A DNA stretch of 64,000 bases from Larix kaempferi (taxonomy: Eukaryota; Streptophyta; Pinopsida; Pinales; Pinaceae), in assembly GCA_027924585.1 (NCBI GenBank), contig BSBM01000994.1, forward strand, positions 9,369,001 to 9,433,000, in the 5' to 3' direction. The notes under the pieces are model-generated. The model made no database searches and was not told where the DNA came from. It saw nothing but the letters and a program-made list of their open reading frames with translations. This document shows positions 37,441 to 49,730 of the stretch, in pieces (within the stretch, counting starts at the first letter, position 1; every line of letters starts with the position of its first letter). Both the position numbers and the translations under genes were made by a program.

Positions 37441-38199
37441 TCAATTCAAATTGTAATTGATCAACAACTCTTCCCTTGCAGCTATTGATTTTATGGCACA
37501 TACGAAAACACAATTTCCTTCACGCTCCTTGAATATGCAATTGGTTTGCTTAATTGTAGACCTTGGTTATGTACTGTTTATAAACCCTGAAATATTCCCT
37601 GTAGCTTTTGGCCTTCCGTCAATGTACATAGTCGCTCCTTTATTTTGATCATTGTTTTTCAGTTGTAAATAATTTGCAGGCAATCCGTATATGCGCATAC
37701 TTCGTGTATATTGGACCAGTCACATCCAATCTTTGTAATTGTAACAGGGTTCAACATACTCCATCAATTCAGTACATCTTCCATAACCGACCTTTATGCC
37801 ATCCATGAAAAACAACCCAAAACCATGTAATGACGATGGTGCAATCTGATATATCCTCTCATTCACACAAAAATTGTTGTTTAGTTGAGGAAGATCCTTG
37901 GGTACCCATTGTTTCACTAGATGTTTGTACCTCAATGGCACCTCGATGTCGCATATGGTCTCATCATCATGAGAACGTGACCCCCCTTCAGCGAGAAAAA
38001 TTTCCATGCATTTATGGAATTTTGTTCTAATCTTTTGACATCTAATTGATATACCTCTTATAGACCTACTAGATGTCTCACTTTCCTCTAGTCTTCCTAA
38101 ACTTCCCTCGCTCGAGGAAGACAGATCTGACAAATGCATTTTCGGTTCTACCTGCACTAGGGGAAAAAAGTTTCTCCAATAAATAAAACACTTAGGCAC
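37441..38199 (-). pseudogene. SET-domain (lysine methyltransferase-like) pseudogene
   Basis: From 38199 leftward the frame opens with an acidic, serine-rich region (SDLSSSSEGSLGRLEESETS), then RIYQIAPSSLHGFGLFFMDG and TELMEYVE, matching the first SET motif (HGxGLFA...EYVG). After an in-frame TGA following DWM comes YIDGRPKATGNISGFINST, matching the YxID...GNxxRFINHS block that forms the cofactor pocket, then a TAA, then TNC and VFVCAIKSIAAREELLINYN, matching the final IxAxxDIxxGEELTxDY block. The asparagine of GN and the tyrosine of NYN are kept; NHSC is replaced by NST. SET enzymes methylate histone or other lysines. Two stops inside and one at the end (37441-37443) make it dead unless they are readthrough or sequence errors. 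Confidence 0.7.
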
Positions 38200-41064
38200 A
38201 CTGACCTATGTAACTTGGGTTCCCCGACATTTCCATGCAAAACATCCAATTACAAAAGGTTATCTATCATGTACCCCATTTTTTTAACACCATGAAAATC
38301 AATTATAAGAATCAACATCAAGCTACTATATGGTTACCCTCATTATGGAGCCATCATGATCAATTCAAGAATTATGAAAGATATCATATATGGGTAGCAC
38401 TATGGAACCATGGTGAGAATAGAGTAAGTATGAATGGAGTAGCAGTATCTCTATTCCTCAATACTCATATGTTAAACATTAAATTTGGACTAGATATTTA
38501 GAATTAGAAAAACAAATTCAATTGTAAATACAACATAAACATGCGAATATTATCAATGCCTAGTGTCCTTCACTCTTCTTCAATAATCTAGTCATCATGC
38601 CATACTTCTAAGTCTAGAAGTTATCATTGGATGTATTCATAGGTCAATAAGGTCTTAAGTGGTGGCAATGAATCTATGTCCCTTTTGGTATCTTGGGATG
38701 AATTTGTATCTAAAATTTATCAGAATTATGTACTTTTGTCATCTTTGATTAGCAAAAGTCTACTTATCTAGTTCATGAAGATATTTCACTGAGAAAATCC
38801 ACTTCATGTGTGGGTTTTTTCATCTTTAATAATTCTAGCAGATTCAATATTGAATTGCCTTGTTGATTTATTTTTATTCCAACATCTCCATAAACCATTT
38901 GTAATTGGCTCTGATCATTCACAAACTTCAGGGATATTCCTTGCAAATTTTAAACATTGATTTTGAAGATCAATTCGAAAATTTGAAGAATTTTCTTACT
39001 AATTTGTAAATGATTATAGGCCTATGTTGTTATCATTTATTTTAAGCCATAATTTGATAATTCCAAGATTTCATCCAATAATAGTATCTCATAGAGATCC
39101 CTTTGGATTAGAAATCGCTAGTTTAGAACTGTTCATGATTGCATCAATAACAGAGGAACTTTTCCTAAGATAATCATTTGAAACTCCTTGAGGTGGATTT
39201 ATCAAGGGACAATTCAGAGTGAATTTTTTTTGAAATTGTTTCAAGGAAATGAATGTTAATTTTCGGGCAGCATCAAGAGCCATTGTTCAGTAGATTGGCA
39301 TCAGCCTGGGGCTGAGGGCCTAGTCGGGGACTAGGATGTTCATGTACTTGATCATCATGAATAAACCTTTCTTATGAATATTCTAGAAGACAAGTTTGAC
39401 CAATTAAAGTGTGAAGAAGACCAATGTATAGTACTTATGAGAAGTTATAAAGTTGAGTCTAGAAGACTCAAGTTAGAAGCAATTGGAAGAGAGTTTATCT
39501 CTTGGCACATGTGGATCATTTGAGAACTTGAGGTTTCCTTATGAAGGAAGGAAGGACATTATATCTCTTCTATGATATATATGGACCATGTCCATCACAA
39601 GAAAACATATCGACTTGATAAAAGGTCATGTAAATCTTATGCCCATGAAGAAAGGATCATGAATACCTAGCGCCCACCTGGAGGAGGTCATGAACACCTA
39701 GCACCCAAGTCAAGTGAAGAATAAAAGAAGAAAAGTCTCTTGTTTATGATAATGTACCTTGAGTTGGCACATGTGGGCCATAAAGACCAAGAGAAGGATC
39801 TAAGATGATTAGTTGGGGTTATGGAACCCCATTGAGGGACCAAGAACCTCGTTGAAGGACCAAGAGCCCACTAGCAAAGGACCAAAATGAAAGTCAAAGG
39901 GTTAAAAGTGCAAATAAAATATTGTAACCGTAACTAAGTATATTTTCTTATTATTTGTTTATTCCTAAATATATGGAAGTGAGCCTCAAAGACAAAATAT
40001 AAATATAGAACACTCTCGTCTTGAAAAATATACAAGCTCTTCATATCTAATAAGAGAACAAGAAAATTCTTTGGGGTTATTATCTCTTTATCCATCGTGG
40101 CAGCTACAAGTGGTGAATGCAATCTTTGGAAGGTAGTCACGAGGTTAAATCTTATCTTCAGGAGGTCTAATCGAGCTCACAGGAGGCAGCTGCAGTGGTT
40201 TGAAGGGTTGTTCCAACCCACCCGTACTTTTCTAAGGTTGTTCCAACCCAACCGTATTCTGCTAGGCCATGTTCCATCCCACCTGAGCTCCATCTAGGGG
40301 TTGTATCAGCAGTATGCAGCCCTGCTAGAGCTTACACCAAGCCCCCAAAGGTACCAACAACCCTGCTATGGCTTACAACAATCACCCGTAGCCCTGCTAG
40401 GGCATGTACAAGGCAACCGTGGCTCTATATCAAGCACTCGAGCTCTAAATCAGGCAGTTATATGATTATTTCAGGCACTAAGGGTTTAAACAGTCAACAG
40501 AAGTCAATGGAAACCTCAAAGGTCAACATATCAGCCTTCTTTTGGTCAATGGCAATTTCAAAAGTCAACATATCAATCAACAACAGCCTCATATTTGGTC
40601 AATGCAGCCTCTGTTTAATTGGTTGCAGAAAATGGGGTTTGGATCAGTCTGAATCATCATTAATAGGTTGCCATGATTTACTACAGGGTTGTCCTCCTTC
40701 CACAGTCCAGATCTGTTCAGATCTATTTTGTTACAGCTCAAATATTACATGATACAGTTTAAATCTTCCACATGTATGGGAGGCTATGGCTTGGGTTTCC
40801 CTAACATAGAGGCATATTCACTCTATGCATGATTTTATGTGGTTATTTTCTTCTCTATTTGGTTTATTGTTTACATTTGTTTAATGTCACACTGCTCATA
40901 AAGAAATTAATGTGGTTGGTGCTTTCATGAAGAGTGATTATGTATTGATCAATATATTGGCTACATGAATTAACATTGAGCAATAATTGGGTTCATGATT
41001 ATGTTTCACCTGGTGATTCCTACCTGAGGGATCCAATCACCTGGACCAACGGCATAATCAATTA
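38200..41064. other. Mostly unassigned; faint decayed coding stretch
   Basis: On the minus strand between about 39283 and 38640 several protein-like pieces (RKLTFISLKQFQKKFTLNCP, GNSILNLLELLKMKKPTHEV) appear in two frames with stops; family unknown, perhaps an old retroelement. At 40195-40280 a GGTTGTTCCAACCCA unit repeats about three times, and 40310-40450 holds loose repeats of CCCTGCTAG-type. No gene can be supported. Confidence 0.3.
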
Positions 41065-41069
41065 GGATG

Positions 41070-41613
41070 TGTTAAATTTTAAGCACAATAACAATATGGA
41101 TCACTGAAAGATAAACAAGCACATCATAGACAATAGTACACAACAAATTTATCCTGGAAAACCCTCTTGTGGCAGAAAAACCCATCAAACTTCTTCTATA
41201 TAGATTCGTCAGAATGTACAATAGTATCCCTCATGCAAAGACCCAAAAAACAAGAAGACTCCAAAAGCAGCTATTATGAATGACTCTATCTCTCCTAATG
41301 ATGTGAACTCAATGTGTGTGTGAGGTGACCAAATGAGGAGTTCGACCTCCTCATTTATACTAAACAAATGACTTGACATTTTTACTAAACAAGGTTGGCT
41401 TGACTCACATATCTGGGTTACAATTTACAATAAAATATTATTTTGTAGATCTTTCCAGGCCGACCTAACAGTTAAGGTTTACCTTGACTCTTTCAATGAC
41501 TTTTACATGATCAATTACATTAATAATAATCCCCATAGGGTGTACAATACAAATAATACAAATGACCCAAATAACACAAATAAGAATATCTTTCGAAGTT
41601 ACATTCTTCAACA
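41070..41613 (-). repeat. Copia 3' LTR
   Basis: On the minus strand it starts TGTTGAAGAATG directly after a purine run (GTTAAGAGGGAG, 41614-41625) and ends ...TTTAACA at 41070, giving TGTT...AACA termini and 544 bp. A second LTR copy was not found. Confidence 0.6.
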
Positions 41614-41625
41614 CTCCCTCTTAAC
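41614..41625 (-). other. Copia polypurine tract
   Basis: Minus strand GTTAAGAGGGAG abuts the LTR start, as expected for plus-strand priming. Confidence 0.6.
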
Positions 41626-41824
41626 AAGGAAGGTATTCTTCAATCATCATCACAATCGTCTTCCAGCTGTTGTGCTTCTTGTACACAGACTATTGGCAAT
41701 TGACATCTCCTGAATCTATATATCATAAAAAGTTTCACAGAGCCAACCCTTTTTCATGTTGGATGTGACCTGGATGAAGTCTATGACTTTTCACCACAAT
41801 CCAGCTCACACAGAATATGGATGC

Positions 41825-42180
41825 CCATGTATGACCACCCGCTACTACTAGGAGCAGTCCAGGAGCGTACATTACGTCAATACGGGACTTTCTACATGTG
41901 AATGATCACTCGCTGCTACACTGAGTAGTCCAAGAGCACGCATTACATCATTACAGGACCTACAAATGATCACCCACTGCTACGTTGAGCAGTCGAAGAG
42001 CATACATCATTCTAGGATTTTCATCTCACATACCTACGAATGATCACTCTCTGCTACATTGAGCAGTCTAGGAGCACACACTACATCATTCCAGGATTTT
42101 CATCTCACATACCTATGAATGATCACCTACTGCTACACTGAGCAGTCCAAGAGCACACATTACATCATTCTAGGATTTTC
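41825..42180. repeat. Degenerate tandem repeat in copia 3' region
   Basis: Four or five units of about 63-79 bp sharing AATGATCACTCGCTGCTAC and GAGCAGTC..GAGCAC, between RNase H and the LTR. Confidence 0.8.
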
Positions 42181-42541
42181 ACCACAGAGCCAATCCTATT
42201 TCATACCAGATGTGACCTAGTCCAAGTGTAGGACTTTTCTGTCCATGGAGCTGGTCCTTTTTCATACCAGATGTAACTGTCCTCATCCACGAACCAAGCA
42301 AGTCGTCTGGTGGGTCCAGGCCAAGAGCGTCCATTGCGTTGCACACCGCAACCACCTGCATTGCCTCACCGCTCATCTAGATCCTCTCCTAGCCTAGGAG
42401 ACTCAATTACGTCACATGACCTGTGACTACCTGCTACCTCATTTGAGTTCATCACTCCCTCTTGATCTGGACCACTCCAAGCTTGTCCCTAGAGTACTCG
42501 AACTTCACTCTTGACAGAGGCTTGGTCAACACATCGGCTAT

Positions 42542-43237
42542 CTACTCCTCTGTTGCTACATACTGGAGTCTCACTGCTCCCTTCTGCACCATATCCTGGA
42601 TATAGTGATATCTAATCTCGATGTGCTTTGACTTCTCATGGAACACAGGGTTCTTTAACAACTTCACACAACTTTGGTTGTCACAGAAGATACAAGTCAC
42701 CTCTAACTCGAGATCAAACAATCTTGATAGCAACTTCCGAATCCACACTACCTCGCAGCTTGCGGAACAAGCTTCCATATACTCTGCCTCGGCTGTACTG
42801 AGTGCCACACTCGTCTACTTCCTACTAAACCATGAGATCATATCTGATACCAAACTGAAGCAGCATCATGAGGTGCTCTTTCTATTTGTGACACTCCCGG
42901 CCCAATTCGCATCAACATAACCTTGTAGGTTAATCTTTTGATCCGATGCATACTTGAGGCCATAATCAACCGTAGCCTTCAGGTACCTCAGCACATGCTT
43001 TGCCACAACCAAGTGAACATGTCTCGACTCTACCATATACTGACTCAAAGTGTTCACTACAAAGCATAAGTTTGTCCTCGTGTTCGGAAAATACATCAAC
43101 GAACCAATCATCTTCCAATACACTATGGCATCCACTAGTTTTGAAGAAGTATCACTCATAAACTTCAGATTCGATGCCATAAGTGTGTCCATGTCCTTAC
43201 AATCCATCATCCTGAATCTCTTTAGGATCTCTACCAC
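42542..43237 (-). pseudogene. Copia RT end and RNase H
   Basis: The upstream part reads SLMYFPNTRTNLCFVVNTLS and VAKHVLRYLKATVDYGLKY, the copia region after RT. RNase H follows: GYVDANWAGSVTNRKSTS (first Asp), MALSTAEAEYMEACSAS (Glu), IFCDNQSCVKLLKNPV (Asp) and HIEIRYHYIQDMVQKG. All standard copia RNase H blocks are seen. A break at about 42830-42866 separates the two halves. Confidence 0.85.
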
Positions 43238-43246
43238 ATACTTTCC

Positions 43247-44014
43247 TTAGCCTAAGAAAAGTTCCTCTGGATTCTGCCACACCTCAAGACCTAAGAAGTA
43301 ATGCATCATACCTAGGTCTTTCATCTCAAACTCTGCAGCAAGCTTCCTCTTTGTTTCTGCTATGAGATTCTCTTCACCTGTCAAGAACAAGTCATCTACA
43401 TACAACAGTAGAATCACAGGATTTCCTTCCTCAACCTTGTAGTAAAGGTTGGAGTCTGCTTTACTCTTGGTGAATCCCAAGCTCATCAGAAACCCATCTA
43501 TCATGTTGTAACATGTCCTGGGTGCTTGTTTCAATCCGTACAAGGCCTTAGTTAACCTACACACATGAGTCTTCCTGTAATGTGTCTCGAATCCTAGTGG
43601 TTGCTCCACATACACTTCCTCTTCTACTACACCATTCAAGAAGGAAGTCTTCACATCCATCTCATGTACCTTCCACTTCATCACTTTGGCTATAGCAAGT
43701 ACTGACCTGATCGAAGTGTATCTGGATACTAGAGCAAATGTCTCTTCATAACCAATACCTTCTTTCTAAGAGAAACCTCGAGCCACAAATATTTCCTTGT
43801 ACTTCTCAACACTTTCGTTTGTTGCATGCTTGATCTTGTGGATCCATTTAGAAGACACTACTGACTTCCCTTCCGGTCTCAGAACCACCTCCCAAACATC
43901 ATTCTTCATGATCGATTGATACTTCTCAATCATAGCATCCTTCCAAACTTTCTTTTCAGTAGCCTCTTCATAACTGGAATGTTCAATATCAATGATGTCA
44001 CTCAACAATACCAC
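43247..44014 (-). pseudogene. Copia reverse transcriptase
   Basis: 44014-43766 reads DVWEVVLRPEGKSVVSSKWI, the start of RVT_2, ending at a stop after ARGFS. 43684-43247 continues with VHEMDVKTSFLNGVVEEEVY (catalytic Asp), LTKALYGLKQAPRTCYNMID, and LLLYVDDLFLTG (YVDD active site), ending near YFLGLEVW. The pieces between 43766 and 43684 are joined by a broken stretch. It would copy the element RNA. Confidence 0.85.
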
Positions 44015-44246
44015 ATAGTTGGATTAAGTCCGAGGTCTCTTCCTTCCTTCTAGGGCACCATACCTCTCTGCATCCTGAACAAGTTCTCGTGCCCAATATG
44101 GTTTTCTTTTATGTGTGTTCACTTATTTCGGTGGATCTACTGGTCTTTGTGGCTCAAACATATCATGATCCTCAGGTTCTTTTGGAACCTTCTATTCCAT
44201 TACCATATCTCGAACTCTGGGAGTCTCAGGTTCTTCATCATGTTCT
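44015..44246 (-). pseudogene. Residual linker after deleted copia integrase
   Basis: KPYWARELVQDAERYGALEG and an acidic, proline-rich stretch match the region between integrase and RT. The catalytic DDE core and the zinc-binding part of integrase are absent, so most of integrase is deleted. Confidence 0.6.
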
Positions 44247-45185
44247 TCATCGGAGTGAATCTTCCTTCCCAGATTCAAGCTTACAGGAAGCTTCTCCTAC
44301 CCCTTTGATGTGATATTGATAGTCATATCCTAGCTTCACCTTATTAGGTGAGTCCTTCTCTGTGAGGTTGTTGAGAGCATCCTTGAAACCTATCATGTGC
44401 TTAGAAGCATAGTTATTAACAAGCCAATCATTATTACCAAGTGAAATCGTACATGTGAGTGCTAATATCAAAACATATTCTTCATCACTTGAAGAATCCT
44501 CTCTTTCTTTCTTCTTAGTTGGTTCATCATCCTCTGCAGCATGAGCATGACGTCTCTTCTTGTTTCGCTTCTTGAACCCTTTCTTCTTGGGAAAATTCCT
44601 ATAGACATGTCCCAACTCATCACAATTAAAGCATCTGTAACTTGAGTAGTCTTTAGTGGATCTCTTACCCTTATGTGATTTCTTGTGATTATCTTCTTTC
44701 TTCGCTCTCTTAGTGTGAGCTGCCAGGGCTCGATTGTCCTCATCACCTAGTTTTTCTTCTTTGGCATCAATCCTAGCTTCTTATTGAGTGCAAGATTCCA
44801 AAAGTGCATTGAACAAGATAAGTTTCTTCCTTGAGCTTATTCCTTGAATATATGACTCCCATGATCTTGGAAGACCATTTAGGGTAGTCATCACTAGTTC
44901 TGCATTTTCAACTTTATCTCTGATGTTGGAAACCCTTGTGAAGTAGGATTGTATACTTTCATTGTTTTGCATCTTCATGGCCTTGAGTTGAGTCCTCAAG
45001 GTCATCCTCCTATTGATGTTGGTCCCTTCAAATAGTCCCTTCAATGCATTAAACATCTCTTTCGGAGTCTTCAGAGAAGAAATGTGTGGGATCAAGTGAT
45101 CATTAATGGAGTCAGCTATGATCCTATTAGCCTTGATAAGGTTATTCTTATGTTTTGCTCTCTCCTCATCTCCCTCCAGCTCTGT
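44247..45185 (-). pseudogene. Copia gag with zinc knuckle and protease remnant
   Basis: From 45185 leftward: KANRIIADSINDHLIPHISS, KEMFNALKGLFEGTNINRRM and NNESIQSYFTRVSNIRDKVE are typical UBN2/copia gag. Near 44590-44640 the knuckle reads CFNCDELGHVYRN, where the last cysteine of C-x2-C-x4-H-x4-C is an asparagine. The protease start reads WLVNNYASKHMIGF, so the catalytic DSGA is replaced by NNYA. The N-terminus of gag is cut at 45185. Gag would package RNA and the protease cut the polyprotein; both are disabled. Confidence 0.8.
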
Positions 45186-45760
45186 GTTGGGCGTAGCCCA
45201 AGTACATGAATTTTTTATGACAAAGGTACAGTTAGGCGAGGCCTAACATTGACCAAGTTTTGGGAGAAGCAACTTCGCAATTCCCGGGAGGAGGGTATGG
45301 AGCGAAGTGAAGTTGATAGGAAAGGACTTGTCCCCTTAGTAAAGATGAAGTACTAAGGATGAAGCGGTGAACTAAAAGCTACAAGAACAAAGAGTAAAGA
45401 AGTGGAATGGTGCAAAGGACGCGCCACTGTAGAGTCAAAGCTGTGCGGTCAGAACTAGACTGTCAGAAGAAGCGGCGCAAAAGGACAACAAATCTGCAGT
45501 GAAGTTAAGGCAAAGCGTGGTCAACAGTAAAACCATGCTATTTTGGGTTTAAGGGTACTATGGGGGTTGGCCCATAGTTATTGTAATATGTGACCTTTGG
45601 GCACATCTATATAAGGGGCAATTTTGTATAAGGAAGGGTTGGTTATTGTTAGACTTTTGTTAGAGATTGTTAGATATTGTTAGATCACATTTATTTCCTT
45701 TGAATTTTTTATTCCATGCATGAAATATCTTATCATCCAATTCAAGAGTCGGATAAGGTT
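45186..45760 (+). repeat. Possible LTR fragment abutting the copia
   Basis: Starts TGTTGGGCG exactly where gag breaks, has a TATA-like CATCTATATAAGG near 45604 and repeated TTGTTAGA units near 45650. It looks like the U3/R part of an LTR. No matching far end or target duplication was found. Confidence 0.3.
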
Positions 45761-46782
45761 GCATGTTAAATTAGCCACCAAGTGTTGATCGCTACATGTC
45801 CACATGAGCCTTTTATACTAGTTTATTGTAGATTTAAGTAAATATTTCAGGCATGGAAATGGGAACATTGCGGTTGATATTCCCAAAGATCATGACCAGA
45901 TGGAGATGTTGAATATACATGTTCCTAATGGTTTGTGTCATGGGTTGTATGTAAAATTCTTTTGAAGGTTCCATAAAAGTTTCAAGATAACCTTAACAAG
46001 AAACAATTATTTGTTTCATGTTGAAAGGATGTGCCAAAATACCTCCATGATAAAATTGGTTCATGTTAAATAAAATATGAATAAAGTGACCTATATGCAA
46101 TATGAAATGTCAGAACTATGTCTCAGTCAATGTCTATGAAAATTCCTGCAATATGAAACGTGCATTTTAGAGTTATGGTCTTGGTCATTAATGTATCAAT
46201 TAAGTGTTGTTTCAGTGGAAACAATGTAGTATAGTTGTGATTTATTTCCCTAGATACAATTGTCATTTCATGTGAACAAAGGTGACAAATGAGTTAATTT
46301 TTGGGCCCAACTGGTGTTTAGTTGATGGTTTTTTATAGTAGGGTGTTCTACTTGAGTTTTCACTACCTGGGCTCAATAACATGTGAGTTCTAATTTTCAA
46401 TCCTTCCTGCACTATTGGAGGACTGGAAAAAATCTGCAATAATGATGCTTGTTGGCACATTCTTGGAAAAAAACAGTAGTCATGTTATTGGCTCTGATTA
46501 AAATAATTGGAATAAAAAATTAAAACTTTAACTAAAAAATCCAAATTTTGGTAGCATAATTTTTGCCAAGAAATAAAAATTAAATTAAATAGTTTTAAAT
46601 TAAATTCTTTGTATATTGTAAGATGGAAATTTAGATTTAAACAATTATTTTTAAATAAAACAATTAAAAATTCAATTATAATTTATTTAAAAAAATCCCT
46701 AACCATTTGTTTTAGATGCCATGATTGAAGGTGGAGAGTGCTAGTGGTTTTCTTGAAAGGTCGATCAAGGTATACTCATTCA
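45761..46782. other. No gene recognised
   Basis: AT-rich, with a very A-rich stretch near 46500-46690. Confidence 0.4.
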
Positions 46783-46985
46783 CACTACAAAAAAAATGAA
46801 AATCAACCACCATGACCTATTTTATGTTATATTCTAAAAAAAGAGCTCGATCGAGGGTTTCTTTAACCCATGTAAACCCTCGATTGAGGGCTTACTCAAG
46901 TGCTCACTATAGGTCTTAATAGCTCAATTGAGGGATTAAAAGTACATCAATCAAGGGTTGGGAATACTCGATCTCCTCCACTCAC
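46783..46985 (+). repeat. CACTA-type terminus with its own subterminal repeats
   Basis: CACTACAAAAAAAATGAAA starts at 46783, the usual sequence of a CACTA terminal inverted repeat. Inward of it lie CTCGATCGAGGG, CCCTCGATTGAGGG, GCTCAATTGAGGG and ATCAATCAAGGG, a subterminal motif different from the GTCGGATATCCGAC family. The opposite end was not found in the window. Confidence 0.5.
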
Positions 46986-47269
46986 CTTGCAACAAAGTGT
47001 TACCTAACTTCAAGATTAACTGATATTTGAATCATTAGTGGAACACTAAAAAGAAAGGACTTCAATGCTCATGGGTTCAGAATCCTTGTGATTATCTCAA
47101 GGTCATATTTACTTATATTTATTATGTGAAATGATTGATATGGTGAATTCATGTATGGTGGGTTTGATAGTAAAATGTGCAATTTCCATCCATTGTAAGT
47201 GCAATGAGGGGTCCAATACTCTAGTAATTGGCACAAATGCACCACATCTAGATTCATGTTCCACACCAT

Positions 47270-49215
47270 GTATAAACCAATGAAAAGTTTCAATTTCTCA
47301 AGAGATGTGGTTATAGTCTTTGTGTATAAATCCATGACAAAGATTGAAAAGTTTTTTTTGTCACTTGTATCCAAATAGCACGGTAACTCGAACATGATTA
47401 AGAATGAATCATAACTTTAGGGTTGGAGAGTGGTGAGCCTATATTAGCATTCAACCTTAAATCTCATAGCAATCCTTCAAAGTTATTGTTTATTATAATG
47501 AGCAGTGATCTGAGATCATCTCTTGGACCTACAACTTTGATATGTTTCAACATCATGCATCCTCAGACTCAAGATGAGAATCTCCCCTACATTAAGCATG
47601 AATATAACTAGGTCATTTATAGCTCTAACAATAAATTCCCATTTGAGACATGTTTGGGATTTTTGGCTTGAACACCCTTTGACGTTTCATTTTCCCAAGC
47701 TACTAAAGATAATTTTATGAGCCATGGAAATGAATAGGAAAAAAACATAAAAGTTATAGAGAAAATTCAATGAGTTCACAGGAAGATGGGAGAGAACTTG
47801 GGAGAGAACTTGTATAGTGAAAAACAAAAGCATAACATGATGAATGCTCATCATATAGTGTTTCATCAATTTAACTCTATAGGAGGCATGGTTTGGCTAA
47901 ATCTCAACTAGAAGTGACTAGAAGGCATAAGAAAAATGCTTAAAACCGTTATATATATATGTGGCCATGTCACAATACTATATTATAAGTGTTTGAAGTT
48001 TTAAAGGGGTCATATCCTATCTCTTAGTCTAATCAATGGTGACATCACATAAAGTTCAAACATAAAAGTTAATTTCAAACACATGTGATGAAATCCCTAA
48101 AGGTGGCCTCCCACACCTTATATTCTAAGGTGCTTGCAATCCATCACAAGGCTTACTATGTCCAAATGTGATAGAAACCCAATCCATCGCATAGATTAAA
48201 AAGATAAAAATTTCAAGAAATGCAACTATGTATAAACCAATGAAAAGTTTCAATTTCTCAAGAGATGTGGGTATAGCCTTTCTGTATAAATCCACGACAA
48301 AGATTGAAATTTTTTTTTGTCACTTGTATCAAAATAGTGGTAACTCGAACATGATTAAGAACGAATCATAATTTTAGGGTTGGATAGTGGTGGGCCTATA
48401 TTATCAATCAACCTGAAATCTCATAGCAATCCTTGAAAGTTATTGTTTATTATAATGAGCAGTGATCTGAGATCATCTCTTGGACCTAGAACTTTGAGAT
48501 GTTTCAACATCATGCATCCTTAGACTCGATATGAGAGTCTCCCATACATTAAGCATGAATATAATTAGGTCATTTATAGCTCTAACAATAAATCCCCAAT
48601 TGAGACATATTTGGGATTTTTGGCTTGAACACCCTTTGACATTTCATTTTCCCAAGCTACTAAAGATAATTTGATGAGCCATGGAAATGAATAGGAAAAA
48701 ACCATAAAAGTTATAAAGAAAATTCAATAAGTTCATTGGAAGATGGGAGAGAAATTGTATAGAGAAAAACAAAAGCATAACAAGATGAATGCTCATGATA
48801 TAGTGTCTCGTCAATTTAACTCTATAGGAGGCATGGTTTGGATAAATATCGACAAGAAGTGACTAGAAGGAATAAGAAAGATGTTTAAAACCATTCTATA
48901 TACATGTGGCCATGTCACAATACTATATTATAAGAGTTTGAAGTTTTAAAGGGTTGATATCCTATGATCTCTTAGTCTGGTCAATGGTGACATCACATAA
49001 AGTTCAAACATAAAAGTTTCAAACACATGTGATGAAATCCCTAAACGTGGCCTTCCAAACCTTATATTCTAAGGTGCTTGTAATCCATCATAAGGCTTAC
49101 TATGTCCAAATGTGATGCAAACCCAATCCATTGCATAGATTGAAAATATAAATATTTCAACAAATGCAACCATGTATAAACCAATGAAAAGTTTCAATTT
49201 CTCAAGAGATGTGGT
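47270..49215. repeat. 0.95-kb tandem repeat, two copies and a fragment
   Basis: The block starting TGTATAAACCAATGAAAAG recurs at 47270, 48230 and 49171, spacing 960 and 941 bp, with high similarity throughout. No protein domain is seen in any frame. Confidence 0.85.
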
Positions 49216-49500
49216 CAAGTTTGAGATTGGAAACCCTCCCACATAGTTAATGCACACTTCTAGTCTAACCATGCCAAAATTCAGCCCATACAAGCACAAA
49301 TTGAAAAAATTTCAACGTTGGCCCTGTTCAATACATTAATTATTCTATAGGTTTGTTGTTTGATTGTCGAACTGTTTGTGTGAGTCATGTTTGAGTTTGG
49401 AAACCCTCCCATACCATCAATGCATGCGCCTATTCTAACCATGCCAAATTTCAATCCATACAAGCACAAATTGAAAAACTTTCAACGTTGGCCCCATTCA
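49216..49500. repeat. 170-bp tandem repeat
   Basis: GGAAACCCTCCCA...TTTCAACGTTGGCCC appears at 49229 and 49399, spacing 170 bp, diverged. Confidence 0.8.
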
Positions 49501-49619
49501 CATGACAGTTATAATATGCGAGGTCAATTAGATGAGCAGGCACACCTTATTTTTGGGTTATGAAATATCATATAAAAATGAAGGTGAAATAAGCATGATA
49601 ATTGTGCATTACCTTACCG

Positions 49620-49730
49620 AGCTTCTCTTTGTTTTGAGAATATTTTAATATTAAACAGGGCCAACCACGTGAAGGTGGAAGCTCATCTGCACCCCCCCCC
49701 CTCACGTCACTCTCGATTCCCCATAACCGG
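49620..49730 (-). repeat. Short conserved segment, possible exon (copy A)
   Basis: Homologue of 33881-33985. In one frame it reads ADELPPSRGWPC and then IKYSQNKEKLG-like sequence after a small deletion; the G run differs in length. It follows tnp2 directly on the same strand, where CACTA elements carry their second gene. Confidence 0.45.

Larger units (their letters stand above)
41070..45185 (-). mobile_element. Defective Ty1/copia retrotransposon, minus strand
   Basis: Order from right to left: gag, zinc knuckle, protease remnant, (integrase largely missing), reverse transcriptase, RNase H, polypurine tract, 3' LTR. This protease-before-RT, RNase H-last order is that of copia. The 5' LTR, primer site and start of gag are missing: the copy breaks at 45185 where unrelated LTR-like sequence begins. 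The candidate target sequence at the 3' end is GGATG (41065-41069) but no partner exists. Confidence 0.8.

Noticed and set aside
45186-45760. Solo LTR inserted into the copia gag
   Set aside because: The gag does not resume on the far side and no target duplication was found, so only an LTR-like fragment is recorded.
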